DNA of 64,000 bases from Desulfarculus baarsii DSM 2075 (GTDB lineage: Bacteria; Desulfobacterota; Desulfarculia; Desulfarculales; Desulfarculaceae). Shown here piece by piece: positions 7,482 through 18,214 of the stretch; the stretch's first letter is position 1; the number at the start of each line of letters is the position of its first letter. Location of the stretch: NCBI RefSeq assembly GCF_000143965.1, contig NC_014365.1:268501-332500 (forward strand), in the 5' to 3' direction. The translations under genes and the position numbers were made by a program. The notes below the pieces were generated by a model. The model had not been told where the DNA came from. It saw only the letters and a program-made list of their open reading frames with translations, and made no database searches.

Positions 7482-8606
7482 TCAGCGCATGTCAAAGGGA
7501 TATGGAATCAGTTCGGCCACGGTGGGCTGGATGATCTTGCCGTCGGGGCCGCGCATGATCACCTGGGCCCCGCGGTTGAATTCGTAGATGAGCTGGCGAT
7601 CGACGGCCGAGGGCGCGGCCAGCGCGCCGCCGGGCAGGACGTTGACGACGGCCTTGATGTCGGTGTCGCCGGCGCTGACGGCCTTCAGGACGGCGGTGGT
7701 CAGGGCGGTGGCGGTCAGGTTGTAGAGGGCGTTTTCGACGTTGGCGCCGCTGTGGATGACCCCGGCCCCGCTGAGCACGGCCGCCCCGACCTGGAATTTG
7801 GAATATGGCGCGTAGGCCATGCGCGAGGCCTTGGTTGCGGCCTCGATCAGGCTTTTGATCTCTTTTTCCTCGAGCTTGGGCACGAACCAGCGGCGATAGA
7901 TGCGCTCGAAGCGGCCGTCTTGCTGGATGGCGGCCAGGCCCTGGCTGATGGCCCTGGCCAAGTCGGGGCGATCGCGGGCGATGAGGTAGTAGATATTGAT
8001 GACTTGGATAGGCGTGCCCACGGCGCTGATGTTTTTGTAGCCCTGGTTTTTGATGAAAAAGTGGCCCGCCCGCCCGGCGATGACGCAGGCGTCGGCCCGG
8101 CCGTCGTTGAGGGCTTGCAGGGCCTGGGGCTCGTTGTCGAAAAGCAGCAGGTTGGCCTTGGTCTTTTTGGCCAGGAGCTGCTGGTAGAGTGAGCCGCGTT
8201 GGGTGGCCACGGTGCGGCCGTCCAGGTCGGCGATGGTGCGTATTTTGGACGAGGCGGCGGTGAAGATGCGCACGTCCAGCTCGCAGGTGGGCCGATCGGG
8301 GAAGAGCAGGTCTTTCTCGCGTTGGGGCGTCTTGGCCGCGCCGGAACTGAGCTGGACGTTGCCAGCTTTGAGCTGGCGCTGAATCTCGTCCCACGGCCCG
8401 GGCCGCATGATCAGGTTGAATCCGCTGCCTTCCAGGGCCTGTTGCAGCACATCTATCTCGAAGCCCTTGGGCTGGCCGCCCTCGACGTAGGTGAAGGGCG
8501 GGAAGGCGTTGTCAAAGGCGTAGATGACCTCGCGCTTGCCGGCGATGGCTGGCCCGGCCCAGGTCAGCAGGATGGCGGCGAGAAGCAGGGCGATCGTCTT
8601 TTTCAT
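7482..8606 (-). CDS. exported solute-binding protein (family 3) fused to a catalytically dead cytidine-deaminase-like domain
   Basis: A 374-residue two-domain protein. Residues 1-23 form a signal peptide (MKKTIALLLAAILLTWAGPA). About 25-255 are a family-3 periplasmic binding domain of the amino-acid/ABC or phosphate-free sensor type (FPPFTYVEGGQPKGFEIDVL). About 260-374 match cytidine deaminase: AYAPYSKFQVGAAVLSG, then GANVENALYNL and a C-terminal VAELIPYPF. The zinc and catalytic residues are gone: the NCAERTA motif reads ATALTTA, and PCGACRQ reads PSAVDRQ. All three zinc cysteines and the glutamate are therefore replaced. The fold is probably kept for ligand binding in the periplasm. The ATG at 8606 is chosen because GGAGG lies 10 bases upstream and it begins the signal peptide. 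No transporter genes adjoin it. Confidence 0.85.
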   Translation of the reverse strand: MKKTIALLLAAILLTWAGPAIAGKREVIYAFDNAFPPFTYVEGGQPKGFEIDVLQQALEGSGFNLIMRPGPWDEIQRQLKAGNVQLSSGAAKTPQREKDLLFPDRPTCELDVRIFTAASSKIRTIADLDGRTVATQRGSLYQQLLAKKTKANLLLFDNEPQALQALNDGRADACVIAGRAGHFFIKNQGYKNISAVGTPIQVINIYYLIARDRPDLARAISQGLAAIQQDGRFERIYRRWFVPKLEEKEIKSLIEAATKASRMAYAPYSKFQVGAAVLSGAGVIHSGANVENALYNLTATALTTAVLKAVSAGDTDIKAVVNVLPGGALAAPSAVDRQLIYEFNRGAQVIMRGPDGKIIQPTVAELIPYPFDMR

Positions 8607-8968
8607 GGCCTGGCCTCCGGTTTGTCGTGTTTTTTTGATTGGAGTATGAATCATCGGCGGCCGAGGGCCAAGGGCGTTTTTGGCAGGCGGTTCGACCCTG
8701 GGCGATAATGTTGAAATATTTATCGTTTATTACATCGTTATATAGGAGTTTTTATCTATTTAAATTTTTTTTGCTTTTCTGATATAGCAGCGCAATATCC
8801 ATTGATTATCAAATTGCCCACCGATTAACTGTTTAATTAAACTGATCAATATTATGAAACAAGCTTGCGTTTAAGTTTGCTTTTCCCGTGAATAATCGCT
8901 TGTCAGAATGCTGGCCAACGGCTATGTTTAATTTGATAATTATTATCGAATCTTCTGGGAGAAAGCAC
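8607..8968. other. AT-rich divergent intergenic region
   Basis: The 362-base spacer between two divergent genes is strikingly AT-rich (8700-8960) in a GC-rich genome. It contains a 6-bp inverted repeat CGATAA...TTATCG around 8700-8724 and a Fur-like box at 8934-8948. No open frame in it looks coding. It probably holds both promoters. Confidence 0.6.
8934..8948. promoter_or_regulatory. Fur-like box
   Basis: TGATAATTATTATCG matches the 7-1-7 Fur consensus TGATAATNATTATCA at all but the last base. It ends 20 bases before the start codon of the small Cys-rich gene, where bound repressor would block expression. Confidence 0.6.
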
Positions 8969-9172
8969 ATGGCCGCTGAATGCGAACTTCTAGCAAAATG
9001 CGGGTTTTTCAAGAAATACGCCGAGAGCAAGGATCTGGCCTGTCGGGGGTTTATCCGGCAATATTGCCGCGGCGATGGGCAAGCGAGCTGCAAGCGCAAG
9101 GAATATCGTCAAAAGCACGGCTCCGCGCCTTCCGACGACATGATGCCTTCGGGCCAGTTCATGAGCGCCTGA
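8969..9172 (+). CDS. small cysteine-rich protein, 67 residues
   Basis: A short basic protein with five cysteines (Cys5, 11, 25, 33, 41) and a conserved-looking C-terminal part containing KRKEYRQKHG and PSDDMMPSG. I recall similar uncharacterised short proteins in deltaproteobacteria but can name no function. The ATG at 8969 is preceded by GGGAG with a 7-base spacer; an in-frame GTG at 8888 has no such site and would run through the AT-rich control region. The Fur-like box directly upstream suggests iron-dependent expression. The cysteines may bind iron or zinc. It is followed by a terminator, so it is probably monocistronic. Confidence 0.75.
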   Translation: MAAECELLAKCGFFKKYAESKDLACRGFIRQYCRGDGQASCKRKEYRQKHGSAPSDDMMPSGQFMSA

Positions 9173-9183
9173 GGCCTTTTTCG

Positions 9184-9229
9184 GCGCGGCCGGCGGCGTG
9201 TTGAACGGGCGCTTGGCCGCGCTTTTTTT
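9184..9229 (+). terminator. terminator of the small Cys-rich gene
   Basis: GCGCGGCC and GGCCGCGC (9184-9191, 9215-9222) form an 8-bp stem followed by TTTTTTTCG. Confidence 0.75.
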
Positions 9230-9241
9230 CGTTTGTGGGGC

Positions 9242-9808
9242 TCAGAAATTCTTGTATGGCCTGGCTCGGCCGGCCCAGACGCTGGTTGGGTATTCCTCGG
9301 TCAATTTTCGATAGGCGCTTTTGAGGTGCAGGGCCTGGGCGCTTTGGCGATAGCCAGCCACGCCGCGCAGAAACACGGCCTCGGCGGCGGCGGCGCTTTT
9401 GGGGTGCAGGCTGATGACGCGCTCCAGGTGATTGAGCGCGCCCAGCCAGCGCCGCTCCAGCATTTCAAACTTGGCCAGGCCCAGCAGCAGCCACGGCGTC
9501 AGCTCGGCGGCCGGCTGAAAACCGGCGGCGGCTTGCAGTTGGCGTCCGTCGGCGGCGGCGACGACCAGCCACGGCGTCCAACGCACGCCATAGTCTTCGC
9601 TGTGGGGCAGGGCGTCGGCGTGAACGCGCAGTGGCGTCATGTGGCCATCGATGGTGGCGCGGACATCGCGGTCGGGGAAGGTCTCGGCCTCCATCATCCG
9701 GCAGCCGACGCACTCTGGCAGGTGAAAGTCGATCAGCACGGGCCGGCCGGCCTGTTGGGCCCATTCAAAGGCCGCGCGCCAGTTGACGTTCCATTCCGGG
9801 CTGTTCAT
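9242..9808 (-). CDS. thioredoxin-like protein with C-terminal tetratricopeptide region
   Basis: A 188-residue protein. The N-terminal half resembles the thioredoxin_7/DUF255 fold (WAQQAGRPVLIDFHLPECVG, then CRMMEAETF), with a CVGC redox pair and a cis-proline segment RWTPWLVV. The C-terminal half (about 115-185) looks like TPR helices (ALNHLERVISLHPKSAAAAE). It has no signal peptide, so it is cytoplasmic. The start ATG at 9808 has GGAGCG 6 bases upstream. A thiol-disulfide role is likely from the motif; the substrate is unknown. Confidence 0.8.
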   Translation of the reverse strand: MNSPEWNVNWRAAFEWAQQAGRPVLIDFHLPECVGCRMMEAETFPDRDVRATIDGHMTPLRVHADALPHSEDYGVRWTPWLVVAAADGRQLQAAAGFQPAAELTPWLLLGLAKFEMLERRWLGALNHLERVISLHPKSAAAAEAVFLRGVAGYRQSAQALHLKSAYRKLTEEYPTSVWAGRARPYKNF

Positions 9809-9960
9809 TTGCGCTCCATGGTTGGATGTCTTGGTTGATCAGCCGGCTGTCGGCGCGCATGGATTCCGGCTGGTTCGCGGGCGTGGCGACGCCGCTGGCC
9901 GCCCCGCCCACACGCATAATTTATTTTGCCGTCATGGGCGCGGCCCGCGCGATTGTTTTT

Positions 9961-12429
9961 TTAGCGCGCGCGTAGGTTTTCGTCGGCGCGGCTCAGGGCC
10001 CGGCGGATGGCCTGAGCCAGATCCAGGCGGCGGATGGGCTTGTCCAGGTAGGTCAGGTTGGCCAGGTTGCCAAAGGGCGATGGTCCACGCTTGTGATAGC
10101 CCGAGAGGATGATCACCGGCAATCTGGGCCTGGCGTTGAGGAAGTTGCGCGCCAGTTCCTCGCCGGTCATGCCGGGCATGGTCATGTCGGTGATGACCAG
10201 GTCGAACAGCTCCGGCGAGGAGTTGAAGTCGCGCAGGGCCGATTCGGGCGAGGTCTTGCCCACGACCTGATAACCCAGGTCCTCGAGGATCATGGTGGTG
10301 GCGTCGACCAGTTGTGGTTCGTCGTCGATCAGCAAAATGGTTTCGCTGCCCACGGGCGCCTGATCGACGACATAGGGTTTTTCCTCGGGCGGCATTTCTT
10401 GGGTCAGCGGTAGGAACACGCTGAACACCGAGCCTTGACCGGGCTTGCTGCGCATGGTCACCGCCCCGCCCAGGGAGTTGACGATGCCCATGGCCACCGA
10501 AAGGCCCAGCCCGTTGCCGCCGGCCTTTTGCTTGGTGGTGAAAAAGGGGTCGAACACGCGGTCCATGGTCTCTTGGCTCATGCCGTGGCCGGTGTCGGCG
10601 ATGTCGATGCGCGCGAAGCGTCCGGGCCTGGCGTTGGTGAAATGAATGCCGGCCAGGGGTTCGACATCGACGACGGTCTGTTCCGAGAGGCTCACGCGCA
10701 GCACGCCGCCGCCGGGCATGGCCTGGCCGGCGTTGGCGCAGATGTTCATCAGCACCTGATGCAGCTCGGTGGAGTCGGCCATGACGCGGCTTTCGATGTC
10801 GGTGTTGGCCTGGACCTCGACCGTAGCCGGCAAGGTGGCCCGCAGCATGTTCAAGACTTCGTCGGTGACGGCCTTGATTTTCATGGGCGCGCGGTTTCGT
10901 TCGCTGGGCTTGCTGAAGCTGAGGATCTGCCGCACCAGGATCTGGGCCCGTTCGCAGGCGGTGACCACCTCGCCCAAGTTGTTGGCCAGGGCTTGTCGGT
11001 CGTCCAGGCGGCCCAGCGAGGCCTCGGTGAAACCCATGATCGCCGCCAGGATGTTGTTGAAATCGTGGGCGATGCCCCGCGACAAGGTGCCGATGGCCTC
11101 CATTTTCTGGGCCTGGCGCAGACGCGCTTCAAGGGCGATCTGGGCGGTGACGTCCTTGCCCACCAGGAAATAGTGGGTGTCTTTGTCTATCTCGTTGGTC
11201 ACCGGCGAGATGTTGGCCTCGACGACGATGGTTTGGCCGTTTTTGCGGCTGGTGGTCAGCCTTCCGCTCCAGGGCCGGCCTTCCTTTAGGGCCTGTTTCA
11301 GGGACTCGGGCAGGCCCTGGCCCGGCCTTTTGGGATAAATGATCGAGTAGTGGCAGCCGAGCAGTTCTTCCTTGTCGAACTGGCTGATCTCCTCGGCGGC
11401 CTTGTTGACGTAGCCGATGACGCCGTCTTTGTCGACGTAGACCAGGCCCTCGGCGATCTGGCCCATGGCCGACAGCAGCATGGCTTTTTCGCGGCGGGCG
11501 CGGATGATGCGCACGCCGTAAGACAGGTTGTCGGCCAGGTTTTGCAGGATGGCCGCTTCCTCGCTGGAAAAAGAATATGGCTCGCGGGCGAAGACGGTCA
11601 GCGCGCCCAGGGCCCGGCCGGCCTCGTCGCGCAGGGGCAGGCTGATGCACGAGCGCAGGCCTTTTTTCAGCAGCATGTCGCGCCAGGGCTGGTAGTTGGG
11701 CATGGCGGCGATATCGTAGACGATCTGGTGGCCGCCGCTGTTGATGGCCTTGGCCGTGATGCTGGTGGACTGCTTGTCGTCGTCCCAACTGAGGTTTTTG
11801 ACTATGGCGTTGGTTTCGAAATAGTCCAGGCCGTGGAAGGCCATCAGGGACAGGGCGCGCTTTTGATCCTGGTTGGCGTAGACGATCATCGCCGCGTGAT
11901 AGCCGCCTTCCTCGACGACGATGCGGCAGCATTGGTTGATGATGGCCGCTTCGCTCTCGCCGGCGATGATGCTCTGGGCGCTTTTGCATAGGCAACGCAG
12001 CGCCCGAAAAGATAGGTCGTGGGTGAACTTGTCCAACAGCGGCGGGGCGTATGGCGCGATCACCTCGGCGAAGCCCAGGAGCATGCCGCCTTCGTTGAAA
12101 TAGGGCGTCAACGAGCTTTCCCACTGGCCTTCGTCACCCAGGTCCAGGCGCGATTTCATCTCGACGCCGCGGGCCATGGCCTCGCTCAGGGGGCAGGCGG
12201 CGCAACGCTGGGACTGTTGGCCCCAGACGCGGCAACAGGGGTTGCCGATCAGCGAATCCAAAAACAGCCCGGCTTTTTTGCAGGCAGCTTCGTTGGCCCA
12301 GGTTATCTTGCCGTGGGGATCGAGAAAAACGACCATCTGGCGCAGGCCGTCGATGACTTTGGTTTGAAAATGGGGCAGCGGGCTTTGGCTCAAACGTCGC
12401 GCGGCGCCCTCGGCCGTGATTGCTCCCAT
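9961..12429 (-). CDS. hybrid sensor histidine kinase (PAS-GAF-PAS-HisKA-HATPase-receiver)
   Basis: An 822-residue cytoplasmic sensor kinase with no membrane segment. PAS 1 is at about 25-125 and contains a Cys-rich insert (CCRVWGQQSQRCAACP) of a type common in deltaproteobacterial PAS domains. A GAF domain is at about 150-310 and a second PAS at about 315-435. The HisKA phosphoacceptor His is at about 455 (SRGIAHDFNNILA). ATPase motifs include MNICANAGQAM, DTGHGMS and GNGLGLS. A C-terminal receiver (ETILLIDDEPQ, acceptor in LVITDMTMPGM) completes the protein. The ATG at 12429 follows AAGGAAG. It is the last gene of the cheW-like/small-gene cluster downstream of a sigma-54 promoter. Confidence 0.93.
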   Translation of the reverse strand: MGAITAEGAARRLSQSPLPHFQTKVIDGLRQMVVFLDPHGKITWANEAACKKAGLFLDSLIGNPCCRVWGQQSQRCAACPLSEAMARGVEMKSRLDLGDEGQWESSLTPYFNEGGMLLGFAEVIAPYAPPLLDKFTHDLSFRALRCLCKSAQSIIAGESEAAIINQCCRIVVEEGGYHAAMIVYANQDQKRALSLMAFHGLDYFETNAIVKNLSWDDDKQSTSITAKAINSGGHQIVYDIAAMPNYQPWRDMLLKKGLRSCISLPLRDEAGRALGALTVFAREPYSFSSEEAAILQNLADNLSYGVRIIRARREKAMLLSAMGQIAEGLVYVDKDGVIGYVNKAAEEISQFDKEELLGCHYSIIYPKRPGQGLPESLKQALKEGRPWSGRLTTSRKNGQTIVVEANISPVTNEIDKDTHYFLVGKDVTAQIALEARLRQAQKMEAIGTLSRGIAHDFNNILAAIMGFTEASLGRLDDRQALANNLGEVVTACERAQILVRQILSFSKPSERNRAPMKIKAVTDEVLNMLRATLPATVEVQANTDIESRVMADSTELHQVLMNICANAGQAMPGGGVLRVSLSEQTVVDVEPLAGIHFTNARPGRFARIDIADTGHGMSQETMDRVFDPFFTTKQKAGGNGLGLSVAMGIVNSLGGAVTMRSKPGQGSVFSVFLPLTQEMPPEEKPYVVDQAPVGSETILLIDDEPQLVDATTMILEDLGYQVVGKTSPESALRDFNSSPELFDLVITDMTMPGMTGEELARNFLNARPRLPVIILSGYHKRGPSPFGNLANLTYLDKPIRRLDLAQAIRRALSRADENLRAR

Positions 12430-12492
12430 GTGTCGCTTCCTTGGATGATCTAACCAGGCTGTGGCGGTTCAGAAGCAGCGCTCGGGCGGAAA

Positions 12493-12515
12493 GCCGGGGG
12501 CATGCCGCCCCCGGC
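12493..12515. other. GC-rich hairpin in the spacer before the sensor kinase
   Basis: GCCGGGGGC-ATGCC-GCCCCCGGC is a perfect 9-bp stem with a 5-base loop. It lies between the 95-residue gene and the kinase and has no U-run. It could attenuate or stabilise the transcript between the two genes. Confidence 0.55.
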
Positions 12516-12526
12516 CCGCCATATTA

Positions 12527-12814
12527 TCAATGGCGGGAACCGGCCCGCGTGGTCAGGCGGTGCTTGATCAGCGCCAGTTGCCTTGTCACGTTGTCGCAAA
12601 GCTCGGCCGAGACGCCGGCCGATTCCGCCATGGAAGCCCAAAAAGGTAAAATAGCTTCGAGCCCGTCGGTGACGGCCTTGATATCCTGGCCGTGGCGCAG
12701 GACAAACTCGTTGGCGTCGCCGTATTCGCCCGAAAGTTGACACAACTGGCGGGCTTTGGCCAAAAGCGTTTGGACGTGCTGATAGATTTCCGGGTTGAAC
12801 TGTTCTTCGGTCAT
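12527..12814 (-). CDS. uncharacterised 95-residue helical protein
   Basis: Not recognised. The sequence is predicted helical and charged (MTEEQFNPEIYQHVQTLLAK), with two cysteines and no signal or membrane segment. Its size and position beside a CheW-like gene and a kinase suggest a signalling accessory. The ATG at 12814 is preferred over in-frame upstream codons because the longer frame would overlap the 59-residue gene in another frame. The ribosome site is weak, so translation may be coupled to the upstream gene 25 bases away. Confidence 0.7.
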   Translation of the reverse strand: MTEEQFNPEIYQHVQTLLAKARQLCQLSGEYGDANEFVLRHGQDIKAVTDGLEAILPFWASMAESAGVSAELCDNVTRQLALIKHRLTTRAGSRH

Positions 12815-12839
12815 GGTCGCCAGCCGCGCGCCGACCGCT

Positions 12840-13019
12840 TCAGCGGCCGGCGGCCGGCGCGGATTTGGCCAGCCGCCATACGTCATGGGCCGCGCAACGC
12901 GGGTCGTAGGCTTGGGGTTGTTGTTGGCAGGCTTCTTCCAGGTCGGCCAGGCAAGCGCTTTGGCGCGAAAGGCCGTCAATGAATTCCAATAGTTGCGCGC
13001 GGACGTGTTCGTAGGTCAC
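12840..13019 (-). CDS. uncharacterised 59-residue protein
   Basis: Not recognised. The GTG start at 13019 is preceded by AGGGGG 6 bases away. The product begins MTYEHVRAQLLEFIDGLSRQ, is helical, and has three cysteines (one in SACLADLEEAC). It lies 18 bases after the CheW-like gene and 25 before the 95-residue gene, so all three are probably co-transcribed. A phosphorelay or chemosensory accessory role is inferred from context only. Confidence 0.65.
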   Translation of the reverse strand: MTYEHVRAQLLEFIDGLSRQSACLADLEEACQQQPQAYDPRCAAHDVWRLAKSAPAAGR

Positions 13020-13037
13020 GGTCGCCCCCTTGGCTTG

Positions 13038-13457
13038 TCAGCTGGCCAGGGCCTTGCCGCCCCGCGTCTGGCCCGGCCGGAGGTCCGGGCGCGGCGCCGT
13101 TTCCGCCACCACCTTGGCGTAGGGAAAGTCGGCCGGGGGCTGATGCATGCTTCCAGGTGTGTAATCGGCCCCGGCCTTCTCCCACTGATCGATGATGACG
13201 CCAAACAAGGACGTCGCCTCGCCCGCCATGGTGTTTTCCACAATCACGATGTCTCGCGCCAGGATGTCGTTGTCGAGCGCGGCGGGGAGGTTTCGCCCAT
13301 CGATGTCGAGGATGGGAATCAGGCGGCCGTGCAGGCAGGCCAGACCGGCCAAGTAATCCGGCGCGCCGGGCAGCGGCCAGATGTCGGCTTGACGGACGAT
13401 CCCCACTATCTTGCCCACGGGGATGGCGTTCGCGTTTTGCCTGCCGATGCTCTTCAT
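13038..13457 (-). CDS. CheW-like domain protein
   Basis: A 139-residue single CheW-like (SH3-type) domain. Typical features are GIVRQADIWPLPGAPDYLAG, the LACLHGRLIPILDI strand pair, and IVIVENTMAGEATSLFGVII. Such domains couple receptors to CheA-type kinases. The ATG at 13457 is preferred. The longer in-frame frame would begin at 13580, inside the sigma-54 promoter, where no transcript would cover it. No CheA or receptor gene is nearby, so it may serve a partner elsewhere or the downstream hybrid kinase. Confidence 0.8.
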   Translation of the reverse strand: MKSIGRQNANAIPVGKIVGIVRQADIWPLPGAPDYLAGLACLHGRLIPILDIDGRNLPAALDNDILARDIVIVENTMAGEATSLFGVIIDQWEKAGADYTPGSMHQPPADFPYAKVVAETAPRPDLRPGQTRGGKALAS

Positions 13458-13575
13458 GGCCCTGATTCCTCGTTTGAGTTGATGGGCCGTCCCTTCAGGG
13501 GTGGCTTGTGTCGATTCGTCGATGTTGAGCGCGCCACCCGAGAAGGAGTTTATGACGGCTGTTGCCCGTGGATAA

Positions 13576-13591
13576 AGCAAGTAGCGTGCCG
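13576..13591 (-). promoter_or_regulatory. sigma-54 (-24/-12) promoter for the cheW-like/kinase operon
   Basis: Read on the minus strand, CGGCACGCTACTTGCT matches the RpoN consensus TGGCACG-N4-TTGCW, with the invariant GG and GC dinucleotides 10 bases apart. Transcription would start near 13565, about 110 bases before the CheW-like start codon. An NtrC-type activator gene lies directly upstream. Confidence 0.75.
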
Positions 13592-13686
13592 AAAGAGTTA
13601 GTCACAGGTTTGACTTGTTTTTATGGGCGGTTAGCTGAAATGTAGCTGTTGAGTCCGCTCGGCCAACCATCTATTATCCGATTTCA

Positions 13687-13733
13687 TCGGACGCTTTTTG
13701 TCCTGACCGATCGGACGTCCGAAAACATCGGAC
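13687..13733. promoter_or_regulatory. upstream activator repeats (TCGGAC)
   Basis: TCGGAC occurs at 13687-13692, 13711-13716 and 13728-13733. The middle copy is part of the 12-bp palindrome TCGGACGTCCGA (13711-13722). They sit about 120-170 bases upstream of the sigma-54 start site, the usual enhancer distance, and just after the stop codon of the activator gene. Confidence 0.55.
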
Positions 13734-13743
13734 CTGGCGCCGG

Positions 13744-15165
13744 TTAACCAAGCTTCATGCCGTGCTTGGCCAAGAGGTCGTAGAGCCGGCTGCGGCTGAG
13801 TTCGGACAGCTCGAGGGCTTGGCGCAGGTCGCCTTCGCTCTGGGCGATCAGGGCGCCAAGGTATTCGCGCTCCATGCGGTTGATGTGATCGACGCGCCAC
13901 TGGCGAAAGGGCGGCAGGCGCAGCTCCAGGGTGAGTAATTCCTGGGTCTGTTGGCCTTCTTGCTCGGCATGGGCGTTGTTGCGGTGGGTGATGGTCTGCT
14001 TGGCGATCTTGGCCCGCAGGTTTTTGGGCAAGTGATGGGGGCAGAGGATGGGCTCGGCAAAGGCCGCGCCGATGGCGTATTCCAGGGCGCCGACCAGCTC
14101 GCGCACGTTGCCGGGCCAGTCGTAGCCTTCGATGGCCTCGAAAAAATCGCGCGAAAAGCCCTTGGCCTCGATGGCGTAATGTCCGCACAGCCGCCCGATG
14201 TGATAGTCACAGATGTCTTTGATGTCTTCCTTGCGCGTGCGCAGCGGCGGCAGGTCGATGGGAAAGGCGCGCAGCCGAAACAGCAGGTCGGTGCGGAAGC
14301 GGCCTTCCTCGGCCATGATTTCGAGCTGGCGGTTGGTGGCGGCCACCAGCCGAAAGTCGCTGGCCAGGTCGCGGCGGCCGCCCACCGGCCGGTAGACCCG
14401 CTCTTGCAGCACGCGCAGCAATTTGGCCTGCATGGCCGGGCTCAGTTCGCCAATCTCGTCCAGAAACAGCGTGCCGCCGTTGGCTTGGGCGATCATGCCC
14501 TCCTGACTGGCGTGGGCCCCGGTGAAGGCCCCGCGCTCGTGGCCAAAGAGCACGCTCTCGGCCAGGGTCTCGGGCAGGGCGGCGCAGTCGACGGCCAAAA
14601 AAGGCTTGTCGGCCCGGCGGCTGTTGTTGTGGATGGCCCGGGCGAAAAGCTCCTTGCCGGTGCCGGTCTCACCGAAAAGCAGCACGCTGGCGTCGACCTG
14701 GGCCGCCTCGAAGACCTGGCCCAGGCAGTTGACGATCTGGGGGCTTTGGCCCACCAGGCCCTCGCGCTTGAGGGCGTTTTGACTGACATTGCGCTGGCGG
14801 CGCTCACGGTGTTCGATGACCCTCATCAGCAAAAGGGTCACGTCTTTGAGCTTGAAGGGCTTTTCGAGGTAGTCCCAGGCCCCGCTGGTGATGGCCAACT
14901 CCGCGCCGTCGGGCTCGCCGTAGCCGGTGATGATGACCACCTCTGGCCGGCCGGGGGTGTTTTTCAGTTGGCCGATGATGTCCAGGCCGCTGCCGTCGGG
15001 CAGGCGCACGTCGAGGAAAATGACGTCATAGGGCTCGATGGCGGCAATATTGAGGGCGTCCTCACTGGTGACAACCCGGTGGGTAATATAACCCATTTCC
15101 TCGAAATGATTGAATAATAGCTTGCCGATGGCCGGATCGTCGTCTATGACCAGAATTCGAGGCAT
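13744..15165 (-). CDS. NtrC-family sigma-54-dependent response regulator
   Basis: A 473-residue activator of RpoN holoenzyme. The receiver is at about 1-120 ([11 protein letters not shown], phosphorylatable Asp in [12 protein letters not shown], Lys in YLEKPF). The AAA+ domain has Walker A GETGTGKE and the sigma-54-contacting loop GAFTGA. Walker B is [12 protein letters not shown], and the arginine-finger region includes [10 protein letters not shown] Fis-type helix-turn-helix lies at the C-terminus ([20 protein letters not shown]). The ATG at 15165 follows a GGGATAG-like weak site. It is likely to act on the sigma-54 promoter immediately downstream, with the hybrid kinase as probable partner. 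Confidence 0.95.
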   Translation of the reverse strand: MPRILVIDDDPAIGKLLFNHFEEMGYITHRVVTSEDALNIAAIEPYDVIFLDVRLPDGSGLDIIGQLKNTPGRPEVVIITGYGEPDGAELAITSGAWDYLEKPFKLKDVTLLLMRVIEHRERRQRNVSQNALKREGLVGQSPQIVNCLGQVFEAAQVDASVLLFGETGTGKELFARAIHNNSRRADKPFLAVDCAALPETLAESVLFGHERGAFTGAHASQEGMIAQANGGTLFLDEIGELSPAMQAKLLRVLQERVYRPVGGRRDLASDFRLVAATNRQLEIMAEEGRFRTDLLFRLRAFPIDLPPLRTRKEDIKDICDYHIGRLCGHYAIEAKGFSRDFFEAIEGYDWPGNVRELVGALEYAIGAAFAEPILCPHHLPKNLRAKIAKQTITHRNNAHAEQEGQQTQELLTLELRLPPFRQWRVDHINRMEREYLGALIAQSEGDLRQALELSELSRSRLYDLLAKHGMKLG

Positions 15166-15312
15166 GGCTATCCCGGCGCGAGAAACGGTTCGTCGTGGTC
15201 GCGGGTGATCGACCGGCGGTCGTTACTGTCCGAAAACGCCGTCGGCCCCAGCCAAAGCGAGTTGGCCGATCATAACGCAAATCGGCCCGCCATCAAAGCG
15301 CCGCGGCGGCGA

Positions 15313-17760
<2,448 letters not shown>

Positions 17761-18214
17761 TTTATTTTTGCCACGCTCGCCGCGCGCTGGCCTGGGCCAA
17801 GGCCTTGTTTTCGCCACGGAAACCGGACGGCGGCTTGCGCCGGCCTGATCCGCGTGTAATAATTAATGTACTCGATTGAAATATAAAGTGTTTTTAAAAA
17901 AACGCGGCCAAGGGGCCACAAAATGGCCTTAAGCGTATGTTTCATTTTTTATTAATCATTTATTGCCAAGAAAATTGTCCGACCTGGACGCGACGGCCGC
18001 ATCTCTTTTGGTCCGTTTTGGCGGGTTTGTTTTTTAATTGTTAATCAAGTTTGGCTTGTTAAAATGGGGTGTGGCCCGGCGGCGGCCAGGTCATCTAGAG
18101 TTTTTGCTATTTCAACGATAAAACCACGTTACAAAAGCCGCTGATTGATAGTACACTGCACAGAACCGGCATCAGGCCGCGGACCACGTTACGTTTTTGC
18201 ATGCGGGGGGCGTC
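17761..18214. other. gyrB-marR intergenic region with a 10-bp direct repeat
   Basis: ACCACGTTAC occurs at 18123-18132 and again at 18183-18192, exactly 60 bases apart; the second copy is 22 bases before the marR-type start. The rest is AT-rich with several T-runs and no convincing coding frame. The repeats may bind the MarR protein or another regulator. Confidence 0.45.
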
